From Nitrosomonas sp. Nm33 (GTDB lineage Bacteria > Pseudomonadota > Gammaproteobacteria > Burkholderiales > Nitrosomonadaceae): a stretch of 64,000 nucleotides of DNA. The notes below the pieces were generated by a model. The model was not told the DNA's origin. It ran no database searches and worked only from the letters and a program-made list of their open reading frames with translations. The DNA lies in assembly GCF_900107265.1 (NCBI RefSeq), contig NZ_FNPJ01000009.1:1-64000 (forward strand), given 5' to 3'. This document shows positions 1 through 9,222 of this stretch, piece by piece. A program made the translations under genes and the position numbers. Position 1 is the stretch's first letter; each line of letters opens with the position of its first letter.

Positions 1-70
1 CCAGGCCAAAACAATCAGAAAAAAGGAAGGATGCTCCATCGAGCAGCTCTTTACCGCTTATGCACTTTAA

Positions 71-322
71 ATCATTTTATATGGGATCAGCTATACCGAA
101 TCGGTCGGGTTGCACGGTGATGCGCTTAAAATAAAACTTTCCGCCCCAGCTGTTGAAGGTAAGGCAAATAAAGCGTTATTAAAATTTCTTGCTGAACGTT
201 TCCAGGTACCATTGCGGCAGGTGTCCCTCAAGCAGGGAGCGCAATCTCGCTACAAGATAGTTGAAATCTATCAACCTTCTATGGGGATACAAGTACTTTT
301 AGCAGATGATTGTTTAAAATAG
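71..322 (+). pseudogene. DUF167 (YggU-like) protein, 5' end missing or frameshifted
   Basis: The reading frame is open from 71 (after a TAA at 68-70) to the stop at 322. It encodes the conserved C-terminal two thirds of a DUF167 protein, with the family pattern GLHGDALKI...APAVEGKANKALLKFLA...V.L..GA.SR.K. Intact family members are about 95 residues and carry an N-terminal strand ending in QPGA or similar. Here that part is not in frame. A TTG at 110 is the only plausible initiator and would remove it. A QPGSA-like stretch (MGSA) appears in another frame near 81-92, which suggests a single-base indel around 90. The family has no settled function. I read it as a decaying gene or one with a frameshift; confidence in the family is good, in the broken state moderate. 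Confidence 0.6.
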
Positions 323-349
323 GTTGTATCGATATCCGCTTATTGCTAT

Positions 350-959
350 TTGCCGAATGACGTAGGACGTGGTCGGCGTGACCATGTGGTTCGTGATCAC
401 CATATTGCCCGTCTGATTCAAGGCAAATGGACATCCCCTTCAGCACTTAGCCAGGAAGGTTGGTCGATTGATGGATGCCCGGTTAATGGTCCGGCATTAG
501 CAGCCCGTAGAGATCATATTGTAGCAAGCTGGTTTACTGCGGAGGGAAGTCGTCCACGAGTGCGTGCTGCATTTTCCAGCGGCAACACATTGCAGTTTGA
601 TCAATAACTTTGAGGTGGACGATATCAAGCCTTCCGGCAGAATAAAGGTTGAGTGGTTAAATAATCACACGGCACTGGTCATGTGGTTAGCTGCAATGAA
701 TAGCGTGACCAGAAAAGCAAGTCTTGTTGCACGTAAAATATTTACAGATGGAATGATGGGACCGATAAAACAGTTGATTGACATCAGCCCAGGGCGGGAT
801 AGCGGTATTCCACAGCTGGTTAAAAATGATTCTGGATTTTTGCTAGCCTGGACGAGCGCAGCACCTAGTTATAGTGTGCAAACTGTGCAGTTCGAACTGG
901 AATGCTGGAATAGTAAAAGATTGGAAGGCTCTTTCCTGCAAGGAGTCAGTATCATATAG
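350..959 (+). pseudogene. Sialidase/BNR-repeat-like protein, frameshifted remnant
   Basis: Two overlapping plus-strand frames (350-607 and 564-959) together read like one beta-propeller protein of the exo-sialidase-like type. The first holds GWSIDGCPVNGPALAARRDH and VASWFTAEGSRPRVRAAFSS. The second continues with NFEVDDIKPSGRIKVEWL and LVMWLAAMNS. This pattern of CPVNGPA, W-F-T and R-V-R-A-F followed by a D-x-x-P-x-G-R segment is typical of secreted BNR-like proteins. The join requires a one-base indel near 600-612, where the first frame meets TAA. No signal peptide and no convincing start are present, so the 5' end is lost too. It lies in debris upstream of gdhA and is most likely non-functional. 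Confidence 0.6.
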
Positions 960-1230
960 CCATACATTATCATCCTGCGCTTTTTTCTACAAAAAATTCC
1001 TACCAATCCGTTTTTTTGCTTAGTATTTTATGTTTGAGTAAAGGTTAAGTAAAAAAGCTTATTCGTATGCCATTTATATCATTGAATGGTTTAATTTGCA
1101 CTTTGTCGGCAAGCAAACAAAGTATCGTTTTCTTCATATATAAAAGATTTGCAATCGAATAAAAAATCAGTGGAATATTTGGATTGATGGCAGAATGCGT
1201 ATAAATGGAATGGTTATTTATTTAATTTTA

Positions 1231-1245
1231 GAGGAGAAAATGTAG
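1231..1245 (+). promoter_or_regulatory. gdhA ribosome-binding region with a start-stop (ATG TAG) pair
   Basis: A purine-rich GAGGAG at 1231-1236 precedes two ATGs. The first (1240) is followed directly by TAG (1243-1245). The second, at 1247, starts gdhA. GAGGAG is 10 bases from the gdhA ATG and only 3 from the first ATG, so it favours gdhA. A minimal start-stop reading frame overlapping a leader can lower initiation at the next start, but no regulation is shown here. Confidence 0.45.
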
Positions 1246-1246
1246 G

Positions 1247-2590
1247 ATGAAGTATAAGAGTATTGAGGAATTCAGGAATTATGTTTCTGAACGTAACCCT
1301 GGTCAACCGGAGTACATGCAAGCTGTTACTGAGGTTATTGAGAGTTTATGGCCTTTTATTACCCGCAATCCCCGTTATGCTGAACATGGCTTACTGGATA
1401 GAATTGTTGAGCCAGAACGCATAATTATATTCCGTGTTTCCTGGGTCGATGATAGCGGTGAAGTAAGAGTTAATCGTGGTTACCGTATACAACATAACTC
1501 AGCGATTGGTCCATATAAAGGGGGTATTCGTTTCCATCCCTCAGTCAATCTATCCATTCTCAAGTTTTTAGCGTTTGAACAAACGTTTAAGAATGCTTTG
1601 ACGACTTTACCCATGGGAGGCGGTAAAGGGGGCTCAGATTTCGATCCTAAAGGGAGAAGTCCCGGTGAAATCATGCGTTTTTGTCAGGCTTTTGTGAGCG
1701 AATTATTTCGTCACATTGGTGCTGATACGGATGTTCCTGCAGGCGATATCGGTGTTGGTGGTCGAGAAGTTGGTTACATGGCAGGCATGGTTAAAAAATT
1801 GACTAATCATTCAGATTGTGTATTTACTGGTAAAGGAATCAGTTTTGGCGGCTCATTGGTTCGCCCAGAAGCTACAGGTTATGGTACAGTTTATTTTGTT
1901 GATGAAATGCTTAGATACGTCGGTCAATCATTAGATGGCCTTCGCGTTGCCGTGTCAGGGTCAGGTAATGTAGCGCAATATGCAGTAGAAAAGGCAATAA
2001 CCTTTGGTGCAAAAGTAGTGACTATTTCAGATTCGAGTGGAACGGTAGTTGATGAGGCAGGGTTCACACCTGAAAAGCTCGCTATCCTGTCAGAAGTAAA
2101 AAATGTTCTTTATGGCCGTGTGAACGAGTATGCTGAGAGAATAGGAGCTAAGTTTCTTCCAGGAGAAAAACCATGGCATGTGCCTGTAGATGTTGCCTTG
2201 CCGTGTGCGACACAGAATGAAATCAGTGAAGACGACGCGGCATTTTTGATTAAAAATGGTGTGATCTGTGTGGCAGAAGGTGCAAATATGCCTTGTACCG
2301 CTGGTGCTGTGAAGCGTTTCGAGCATGCTAAAGTTTTATTTGCACCAGGTAAAGCAAGTAATGCGGGAGGGGTGGCTACATCTGGCCTGGAAATGAGTCA
2401 ACAGGCAATGCGACTTTTCTGGTCACATGAGGAAGTCGATGCACGGTTACAGGAGATTATGAGAGCTATCCACCAAGCGTGTTTGCAATACGGCGAGCGG
2501 GATGATGGTCGTATCAATTATGTTGATGGTGCTAATGTAGCTGGTTTCGTTAAAGTAGCTGATGCAATGCTGGCTCAAGGGGTCATTTGA
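1247..2590 (+). CDS. gdhA: Glutamate dehydrogenase, NADP-type (hexameric, family I)
   Basis: Catalyses reductive amination of 2-oxoglutarate with ammonium to give glutamate in the cytoplasm, the ammonium-assimilation route used at high ammonium. The 447-residue length equals that of the E. coli enzyme. Visible hallmarks are the substrate pocket RGYRIQHNSAIGPYKGGIR and the catalytic lysine block LPMGGGKGGSDFDPKG at residues 122-137. The dinucleotide-binding turn is VSGSGNVAQYA near residue 236, and SNAGGVATSGLEMSQ lies near the C-terminus. The ATG at 1247 has GAGGAG upstream, although an ATG-TAG pair sits just before it. The gene is monocistronic: a long hairpin follows at 2655-2685 and the next gene is unrelated. 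A GdhA-based assimilation route suits an organism living on ammonia. Confidence 0.96.
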   Translation: MKYKSIEEFRNYVSERNPGQPEYMQAVTEVIESLWPFITRNPRYAEHGLLDRIVEPERIIIFRVSWVDDSGEVRVNRGYRIQHNSAIGPYKGGIRFHPSVNLSILKFLAFEQTFKNALTTLPMGGGKGGSDFDPKGRSPGEIMRFCQAFVSELFRHIGADTDVPAGDIGVGGREVGYMAGMVKKLTNHSDCVFTGKGISFGGSLVRPEATGYGTVYFVDEMLRYVGQSLDGLRVAVSGSGNVAQYAVEKAITFGAKVVTISDSSGTVVDEAGFTPEKLAILSEVKNVLYGRVNEYAERIGAKFLPGEKPWHVPVDVALPCATQNEISEDDAAFLIKNGVICVAEGANMPCTAGAVKRFEHAKVLFAPGKASNAGGVATSGLEMSQQAMRLFWSHEEVDARLQEIMRAIHQACLQYGERDDGRINYVDGANVAGFVKVADAMLAQGVI

Positions 2591-2654
2591 GGAATTGAGA
2601 TACTAGAAATTTGATTATTTTAGTAGCAATAAAGCTATGTTGTTTCTAGTCTAT

Positions 2655-2685
2655 GGATTATCGCAATAAGGTATTGCGATAATCC
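2655..2685. terminator. Perfect 13-bp hairpin after gdhA
   Basis: GGATTATCGCAAT (2655-2667) and ATTGCGATAATCC (2673-2685) are exact inverted copies around the 5-base loop AAGGT. No run of T follows, so this is not a textbook intrinsic terminator on the plus strand. It lies 65 bases after the gdhA stop and 78 before the next start, so transcript end or 3' stabilisation is the likely role. Confidence 0.6.
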
Positions 2686-2763
2686 AAATCTAACTGACAA
2701 GGCCTTGATTCTCAATGATTCGTGCTCTTTTGTATTTTGGATTCAAAAGCTAATAATTCTGGC

Positions 2764-4677
2764 ATGAGAAAATTTTTATTCAGTTTATTTCTGATCTGTT
2801 CCATGAAATCGCTTGTAGCTGGCCAAGGGGAAGATTTTTTGGCGATGCGAGAGGCTTTCAGGACAGGGGATGCCACACGTGTAACATTTTACGCAAGAAA
2901 CTTGCAGAATCATGTGCTTGCACCGTATGTGGAATACTATCAATTGCGTTTATATCTGGGAACAACTGATATTGGCACAATTAGAGCATTTCTTGCGCGT
3001 CACCACGATAGCCTTGTTGCAGATAGATTGCGTGGAGACTGGTTAAGAATTCTTGGAAAAAAGCAACACTGGGCATTGTTTGCGGAAGAATATCCAAAGT
3101 TGAACAATAAAGATGATGATCTCATCTGTTACTCTCTACAGCAGCGTTTAGCTGCGAGAGATAGAGAAGCATCGGATCAAGCTCGATTACTTTGGTTTAC
3201 TGAGCGTGATATGCCTGATAGCTGTACTTCCATATTCAATATATTGGTTACTACAGGGCAAATATCGTCGGAAGATATTTGGTCTCGAATCAGATTAGCA
3301 CTAGAGGCAGGGAGTACGGGAGTAGCAAGGCATATTAGCCGCTATTTACCAGTTAACCAAGTGCTAAATGAGCAGAGACTCAAGGAAGTAGCCAGAGATC
3401 CGCAACGTTATCTGGAGAAATACCAGCATGATTTTAGATCCCGGGTTGATCGTGAAATTGCATTGTTTGCTCTCTCCCAGCTACTGCGTAGCGGGACGAA
3501 TCAGGCTTATGCGCGCTGGCACAAAATACACAAGCAGTTTCCAGAATCCGATCAATCCTATTTTTTGAGCACTCTGGCATACCGGGCAGCCCTTAAGCAA
3601 GATCCACGAGCCCTGGGTTGGTTTCTGGATGCTGCAAACAGCAAGCAGGTTTATCCCCTTACAGAGGCTAAACTTGCCTGGAAAGCTCGGGTTGCACTTC
3701 GAGAGGGAAAATGGGATCTCGTTATGCAATGTATAGAGAGTATGCCTTCTGCTATGCAGCAAGCTGATGTATGGCGCTACTGGAAGGCGCGGTCGTTAAA
3801 AACTAAAGGCGAACTAGTCGCGGCTAATGAAATTCTTGCACCGCTTAGCCATGAGCATAGCTATTATGGGCAGATGGCAAAAGAAGAGTTGGGGGTTATG
3901 CTTAGTGAACCAGCTGCTAATTATCAATCCAGCATGCAAGAAATCAGTGATATGCAGCGGGTGCCTGGAATTCAGCGTGCACTTGCGCTGTACCAGCTCA
4001 ATCTGCGCGTGGAAGCAAATCGTGAGTGGGTTTGGACAATCCGTAATTTTAATGACGAGCAATTGCTGGCTGCTGCAGAGGTAGCCTATCGCCATGGTTT
4101 ATATGATCGTGCGATCAATACAGCTATCCAGACTGTATCGCAGCATAACTTCAATTTGCGTTACCTTGCACCCTACCGTGAGCAGATGAGGGAAGTATTG
4201 CGATATCAAGAGCTTGATGAAGCATTTGTGTATGGTCTGATCCGCCAGGAAAGCCGCTTTCTTTCTGATGTGAAATCAAGCGCTGGCGCCATGGGCTTAA
4301 TGCAGTTAATGCCGGCCACTGCAAAATGGGTTGCAGGAAAATTGGGTATGCAGAATTTTCACAATCATCTTGTTACTGATATCAATACCAATCTCCGGTT
4401 AGGGACTTATTATTTAAAGCATGTATTAACTTTATTTAATAATCAACCGCTATTGGCTGCGGCTGCTTACAACGCAGGACCGGGTAGGGCCAAGCAGTGG
4501 CGCGATGAAATAAGGCCATTGGAAGGAGCAATTTATGCTGAAACCATCCCTTTCAACGAAACGCGTGATTATGTCAAAGTAGTCTTAAATAATTCAATGT
4601 ATTATGCGAATAACTTTGGTCACCAGCCTGCACTCACATTAACACAACGATTAGGAACCGTTTCTCCTAAGCAATAA
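2764..4677 (+). CDS. slt: Soluble lytic murein transglycosylase (Slt70 type)
   Basis: Periplasmic enzyme that cleaves the glycan strand of peptidoglycan between MurNAc and GlcNAc with formation of 1,6-anhydro-MurNAc. From the ATG at 2764 the product is about 637 residues and starts with a signal peptide (MRKFLFSLFLICSMKSLVAG). A GTG at 2722 would add 14 poorly fitting residues, so ATG is preferred. A long alpha-helical superhelix covers most of the protein. The catalytic SLT domain follows, with the general acid Glu at about residue 496 in IRQESRF, then SSAGAMGLMQLMPATA and AAAAYNAGPGRAKQWR, the usual goose-lysozyme-like motifs. cca follows after 11 bases, so the two are probably co-transcribed. 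Confidence 0.93.
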   Translation: MRKFLFSLFLICSMKSLVAGQGEDFLAMREAFRTGDATRVTFYARNLQNHVLAPYVEYYQLRLYLGTTDIGTIRAFLARHHDSLVADRLRGDWLRILGKKQHWALFAEEYPKLNNKDDDLICYSLQQRLAARDREASDQARLLWFTERDMPDSCTSIFNILVTTGQISSEDIWSRIRLALEAGSTGVARHISRYLPVNQVLNEQRLKEVARDPQRYLEKYQHDFRSRVDREIALFALSQLLRSGTNQAYARWHKIHKQFPESDQSYFLSTLAYRAALKQDPRALGWFLDAANSKQVYPLTEAKLAWKARVALREGKWDLVMQCIESMPSAMQQADVWRYWKARSLKTKGELVAANEILAPLSHEHSYYGQMAKEELGVMLSEPAANYQSSMQEISDMQRVPGIQRALALYQLNLRVEANREWVWTIRNFNDEQLLAAAEVAYRHGLYDRAINTAIQTVSQHNFNLRYLAPYREQMREVLRYQELDEAFVYGLIRQESRFLSDVKSSAGAMGLMQLMPATAKWVAGKLGMQNFHNHLVTDINTNLRLGTYYLKHVLTLFNNQPLLAAAAYNAGPGRAKQWRDEIRPLEGAIYAETIPFNETRDYVKVVLNNSMYYANNFGHQPALTLTQRLGTVSPKQ

Positions 4678-4688
4678 TCATTCTTTTC

Positions 4689-5921
4689 ATGAAGATTTAT
4701 CGAGTAGGTGGTTCAGTACGTGATGAATTACTGGGGCTGCCGGTAAAAGATCATGATTATGTTGTTGTGGGTTCTAATCCGGAAGAAATGGTACGGCTTG
4801 GTTTCCGCCCTGTCGGTAAAGATTTTCCAGTTTTTCTTCATCCTCAAACTCAAGAGCAGTATGCATTAGCGCGTACAGAACGCAAGATTTCACGTGGCTA
4901 TAAGGGTTTCGAGGTCTTTGCTTCCCCAGAGGTGACATTGCAGGAAGATTTAGTCCGGCGTGACCTGACGATTAATGCAATTGCCAAGGATCAAAATGGA
5001 AATATTATCGATCCATTTAATGGAATTGCTGATCTTGAGGCGGGTGTGTTACGTCATATCAGTCCTGCTTTTGTGGAAGATCCGGTCCGGGTGCTGCGCG
5101 TTGCCCGTTTTGCTGCACGCTTTGGTTTTCATATTGCCCCTGAGACGCTGGATTTAATGAGAGAAATGGTGCATAACGGAGAAGCTGAAGCACTCGTGCC
5201 AGAGCGGGTATGGCAGGAAATCGCACGTGGACTGATGGAACATCACCCTTCCCGGATGTTTTATGTTCTGCGTGAATGCAGTGCGTTGTCACGTATCATT
5301 CCTGAGGTTGATGCGTTATTCGGTGTTCCTCAACCAGTGCAGTCTCATCCAGAGGTTGATACCGGTGTGCATGTCATGATGGCTATTGATTATGCAGCAT
5401 CACGTCAGTATTCATTAGCTGTTCGTTTTGCTGCGCTAACTCACGATCTTGGTAAGGGAACAACACCTCCAGATGAGTGGCCGCGGCATATTGGACATGA
5501 AATGCGTAGCGTAGCATTGGTGAAAGATCTGAGTGAACGTATTAGAATTCCTAAGGAAGAACGTGATTTAGCATTACTTGTTGCTCGCTTTCATGGGGAT
5601 GTGCACCGCGCTGAGGAGCTACGTTCTGCAACGATTGCCGATATGTTGCAGGCAATGGATGCGTATCGTAAACCAAATCGTTTTGTAGCATTTCTCGAGG
5701 CCTGTGCTTGTGATTTTCACGGCCGTCCAGGTTATGCTGATAAACCCTATCCGCAATTTGAACGATTAATCAAAGCATTTACCGTTGCTAGAAGTGTTGA
5801 CGCAGGTGCCATTGCTGCTGAACTCAAGCGCAGCGATGTGGATCCGGTTGATTTGCCTAAGTTGATCAATGCTAGGGTACGTGAGGCACGTATTGCCGAA
5901 ATAACGAACTGTTTTAGCTAA
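4689..5921 (+). CDS. cca: CCA-adding tRNA nucleotidyltransferase with HD domain
   Basis: Adds or repairs the 3' CCA end of tRNAs from CTP and ATP. At 410 residues it matches the long E. coli type. N-terminal polymerase motifs are visible: RVGGSVRDELLG (residues 5-16), the metal-binding D-x-D in KDHDYVVVG, RRDLTINAIA near residue 91, and the template-like E-D-P-V-R-V-L-R-x-A-R-F block near residue 137. The C-terminal HD phosphohydrolase region has TGVHVMMAIDYA and LTHDLGKGTTP, giving the multifunctional form with 2',3'-cyclic phosphodiesterase and phosphatase activity. It sits 11 bases after slt. Its stop codon touches the 103-bp repeat that starts at 5921. Confidence 0.95.
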   Translation: MKIYRVGGSVRDELLGLPVKDHDYVVVGSNPEEMVRLGFRPVGKDFPVFLHPQTQEQYALARTERKISRGYKGFEVFASPEVTLQEDLVRRDLTINAIAKDQNGNIIDPFNGIADLEAGVLRHISPAFVEDPVRVLRVARFAARFGFHIAPETLDLMREMVHNGEAEALVPERVWQEIARGLMEHHPSRMFYVLRECSALSRIIPEVDALFGVPQPVQSHPEVDTGVHVMMAIDYAASRQYSLAVRFAALTHDLGKGTTPPDEWPRHIGHEMRSVALVKDLSERIRIPKEERDLALLVARFHGDVHRAEELRSATIADMLQAMDAYRKPNRFVAFLEACACDFHGRPGYADKPYPQFERLIKAFTVARSVDAGAIAAELKRSDVDPVDLPKLINARVREARIAEITNCFS

Positions 5922-6023
5922 TTCCATTTCCAAGTCAAACATGACGCAAAGGCGAACCATAGACAGTATAAATAATACGGCAAGGGGAAACTGACAAAAT
6001 CAGGTTTGATTTAGAAGTGGAAT
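5921..6023 (+). repeat. 103-bp repeat with inverted ends, copy A
   Basis: The element begins on the last base of the cca stop codon with attccatttccaagtcaaac and ends with gtttgatttagaagtggaat. The ends are inverted copies of each other with three differences, all of which still allow G-U pairing in RNA. A second copy lies in opposite orientation at 24254-24355. By eye the two are about four fifths identical over the full length, and nearly all differences are transitions. It contains no reading frame. It resembles a MITE-like or palindromic intergenic repeat, here placed between convergent genes (cca and the ABC exporter). Confidence 0.75.
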
Positions 6024-6078
6024 AGCCTGGAAACCGCGATCAGATGAGATAAAAACTTCCTGTTTTAATCGTCCCACG

Positions 6079-7785
6079 CTAGTAAGTGTTTTTACTTTGT
6101 GTATGGGTTAATAGTTCTGCTTGACCATTGGAAAGAATAAAAACACGATCAGCAGCATTGATGACTGCAGGTTGATGGGATACTGCGACAATCGTGTAAT
6201 CTCGCGCTAATTTTTGCAGTGTTTCGCAAATTGTTTTTTCACTTTCGGGGTCAAGTGCACTGGTCGGTTCATCTAGCAGCAGCAAGAGGGGTTGATGAGC
6301 CAGTGCTCGAGCAATCGCAATGCGTTGACGCTGCCCACCAGAAAGCATACCCCCTCGCTCACCTACAATTGTTTGTAATCCTTCTGGAAAAGTACTGACA
6401 AAATCCCAAGCACCAGCCTGTTGTAGCGCCCGCTCCGCATCAGCAGAATTAAGTGCAGGTGCGCCCACAAGTACATTGTTGAGTATTGTGTCATGGAGTA
6501 GCACTGTATCCTGAGATACATATCCGATTAAATGTCGCCACAGTCGCAGATCAATATTATGTAATGCAACGCCATCTATGAGAATTTCGCCAGACCTAGC
6601 TTCTGCAAGTCCGCATAACAGGTCAAGTAAAGTACTTTTACCCACACCAGAAGAACCGATTACTGCAGTAAAGGTTTTAATCGGTATATCAATATTGAGG
6701 TCGTTGAAAATAGACTTCCGATCATAATCAAAGGCAATATGACGAAGGCTGATACCTTGTTGAAGGGTTGGCGCCAAAGTACCGGTTGTTCTTTCAGCAG
6801 CAGCCTGTGCCTCTTCAGACGCTGTGCGCAGCGCCCAATAAGCACTTTCTTGAACTGTCAACTGCTGGTAACGGCGTTGTATTTTATTGAGTAGACCAAG
6901 CATACGAGTTAACAAGAAAGCCATAACCATCACTTCTGGCAGAGAAAGATTCCAAACAACCAAAGCGAGATATAAGCCGCTTGCTGTCAGTGTTGCGAGT
7001 ATGGGTTCCTGTAACGCAAGTAATGCAGCCCTGCTGATAACTTCTTTGCGAGTGGCTTTTTCTAGTTTACACGATTGATCATGTAGAATTGCATCAGCCA
7101 CATTGTCTCGTGCCATTGCCTTTAAGGATTTCACCGAACTCAACACATCGGATAAATAGCTCAATAAATGGCGCAGTAAGTGAGTTTGCTTCGTTCCTGC
7201 CCGTCGAGTCGCACGTACCAACCGATGCAGTACGATAAACAGAATGATTCCAATAAGGAGAGAGCCGATGGTTGCCTGCCAGGAAATGAATAGTGCAACA
7301 ATGACATGTACGAGGGCCACAACGGATAACGCAAGTATATCGACGCTATGCTCAAAACCGTTTGCCGCACGATAAGCTTCTGTAGCAACCGAGTTGGCTA
7401 GTGCTCCAACCGGTTGACGTAGATAATATTGCCAGCGACTGGCAAGTAACGCTTCAATGAGATTTAAGCGCAGTGCAGTTGCGACATGTGCAACGGTATA
7501 ACCTACCTGTCGGTTCGTGAGAAGCAGGATCATTCCCTTGATAAGCATACCACTAACAATGATCAGCAAGATGATATCAATAGTAGGTTCAATACCGATA
7601 CGTTGTAGGGCTTGAACCATGAATCGCCCCATACTGGACTCATCTGCCTCGCCCACTGCGACGGAAAGAAGCGGGAGTAACGCTGTCAGACTAAGCGCTT
7701 CGGCGACCCCTGCTAATAATAGAGCAATCAGTACGAATGCGCTGCGTCGGGGGAAAACCATAATATAGGTAAGTAATGTGCGCAT
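6079..7785 (-). CDS. ABC exporter, fused permease and ATPase (MsbA-like)
   Basis: A 568-residue half-transporter that would work as a homodimer in the inner membrane. The N-terminal half (about residues 1-310) has six hydrophobic segments of the type I exporter fold. The C-terminal ATPase has Walker A GSSGVGKST, Q-loop YVSQD, signature LSGGQRQRIAIARAL, Walker B LLLLLDEPTSALD and the switch His in AVSHQ. The substrate cannot be told from sequence; lipid, polysaccharide or peptide export are all possible. The closest feel is to the single-gene exporters found near polysaccharide loci, and the XrtA/EPS genes start 1.4 kb away. Transcription is leftward and apparently monocistronic. Confidence 0.88.
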   Translation of the reverse strand: MRTLLTYIMVFPRRSAFVLIALLLAGVAEALSLTALLPLLSVAVGEADESSMGRFMVQALQRIGIEPTIDIILLIIVSGMLIKGMILLLTNRQVGYTVAHVATALRLNLIEALLASRWQYYLRQPVGALANSVATEAYRAANGFEHSVDILALSVVALVHVIVALFISWQATIGSLLIGIILFIVLHRLVRATRRAGTKQTHLLRHLLSYLSDVLSSVKSLKAMARDNVADAILHDQSCKLEKATRKEVISRAALLALQEPILATLTASGLYLALVVWNLSLPEVMVMAFLLTRMLGLLNKIQRRYQQLTVQESAYWALRTASEEAQAAAERTTGTLAPTLQQGISLRHIAFDYDRKSIFNDLNIDIPIKTFTAVIGSSGVGKSTLLDLLCGLAEARSGEILIDGVALHNIDLRLWRHLIGYVSQDTVLLHDTILNNVLVGAPALNSADAERALQQAGAWDFVSTFPEGLQTIVGERGGMLSGGQRQRIAIARALAHQPLLLLLDEPTSALDPESEKTICETLQKLARDYTIVAVSHQPAVINAADRVFILSNGQAELLTHTQSKNTY

Positions 7786-8025
7786 AGACTGATTTCTTTG
7801 TTTTACCTAATTTTTATTTGACTGAGAGTTTGATGGTGCTGATAAATGCAGCTGCAATAGATATCAGTAATCTTAAACGTACGATGCTTCTTTCTTTGTA
7901 ATAAAATGCTGATAAGAAATTATGATATTTCGTTTTAGAAATTTTATTATTTAGTTGAAATGTGACTCGGCTGATAGCAGACTCGAAAACTTATACATTT
8001 TACGTCATTATTTTATATTAGTAAT

Positions 8026-8880
8026 TCATTTCTCATTTCGATGCTCATTGGAGGGTAATTCGATCACTCCTTCAAATACTGTGGTTGCAGGACCAGTCAT
8101 AAACACGGGTTGATCTTTTCCTTCCCACTGTATCCATAAATCACCGCCATGCGTACTGACTTTGACTTTAGATGCCAGTAGACCACGTTCAATACCCGTG
8201 ACCACTGCAGCGCAGGCGCCTGTGCCGCAGGCCAGTGTTTCGCCCGCTCCGCGCTCATAGACTCGCAATTTAATGTGATGATGGTCGATGATTTGCATGA
8301 AACCTGCATTGACACGTTGAGGAAAGCGGGGATGTGATTCCATCAGTCTACCATCTGTCGATACCGCGGCATCTTCGATATCGGGTACAATCTGAACAGC
8401 ATGGGGGTTGCCCATGGAAACAGCACTAATTTCTATTTGTTTACCATTAACATTGAGTGTGTATGTCAAAGCACGTTTTTCGGCTAAAAAGGGAATATCT
8501 GCAGGTTCAAATCTAGGAATACCCATATTGACGGTCACTTCACCGTTTATTTCCAGTTTGGGGAAGATTAAGCCACTTGCTGTTTCAACACAAATTTCTC
8601 TCTTTTTGGTTAAGCTATGGTCATGCACAAAACGTACAAAACAGCGCGCACCATTCCCACATTGTTCTACCTCGCTACCATCCGCATTAAAAATCCGGTA
8701 ACAGAAATCTGCATTGCTGGTTGCTTTTTCCACAATCAACACTTGATCGCAGCCGATTCCAAAATGGCGATCAGCTAGCCAGCGAATGTTTTCAGGGGTA
8801 AGTGAGATCGTTTGATTGATGCCATCAATGACCACAAAATCATTACCTAACCCATGCATTTTGGTAAATTTTAGTTTCAT
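8026..8880 (-). CDS. dapF: Diaminopimelate epimerase
   Basis: Interconverts LL- and meso-diaminopimelate, the last step before peptidoglycan cross-link precursor and lysine. The 284 residues have the family length. Both active-site cysteines are visible, in [10 protein letters not shown] (near residue 73) and ACGTGACAA (near residue 219). The N-terminal [13 protein letters not shown] motif is also present. Cofactor-independent and cytoplasmic. The start is ATG at 8880. The upstream 340 bases separate it from the divergent EPS gene at 9223. No operon partner is visible on the minus strand. Confidence 0.96.
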   Translation of the reverse strand: MKLKFTKMHGLGNDFVVIDGINQTISLTPENIRWLADRHFGIGCDQVLIVEKATSNADFCYRIFNADGSEVEQCGNGARCFVRFVHDHSLTKKREICVETASGLIFPKLEINGEVTVNMGIPRFEPADIPFLAEKRALTYTLNVNGKQIEISAVSMGNPHAVQIVPDIEDAAVSTDGRLMESHPRFPQRVNAGFMQIIDHHHIKLRVYERGAGETLACGTGACAAVVTGIERGLLASKVKVSTHGGDLWIQWEGKDQPVFMTGPATTVFEGVIELPSNEHRNEK

Positions 8881-9222
8881 ATAATTTTTTCCATTGATTG
8901 TGATTTTAATAATCCTAACGGGTTTAATCCTGCCTCATTTAGATCGAGAGGTTAGCACGGGACTATCGAGTTGATGTGCCATTACTTGCGGAAGGCAATT
9001 TCTTCTGTCAAATGGTAAAAAGTATCGTAGGCATGAAACTTTGATTCAAGGCTGCAGCCTAATTCTCCTCGAACAATGAAACAATAAAAATAAAGATACA
9101 AATAAATATACCCTTTGGAGAAATGATTAATTTTTTTTATTTAAAGTAGCATTGTGGAATTAGGAACAGTGAAAGCATATTGAGTTTATCTTACTTAAAC
9201 TATTTTAATTAGGAAGAGTATT
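8881..9222. other. 342-bp divergent intergenic region between dapF and the XrtA locus
   Basis: It must hold the promoters of both divergent genes. A ribosome-binding AGGAAG lies at 9211-9216, just before the TTG start at 9223. A short open stretch (8943-9044, plus) has no start and no family I can name with confidence. No sigma-54 type GG-N10-GC pair was found, and no RNA gene is seen. Confidence 0.5.

Noticed and set aside
8943-9044. Short open stretch with a TruA-like string (FFCQMVKSIVG)
   Set aside because: Too short, no start, and the match is limited to a few residues.
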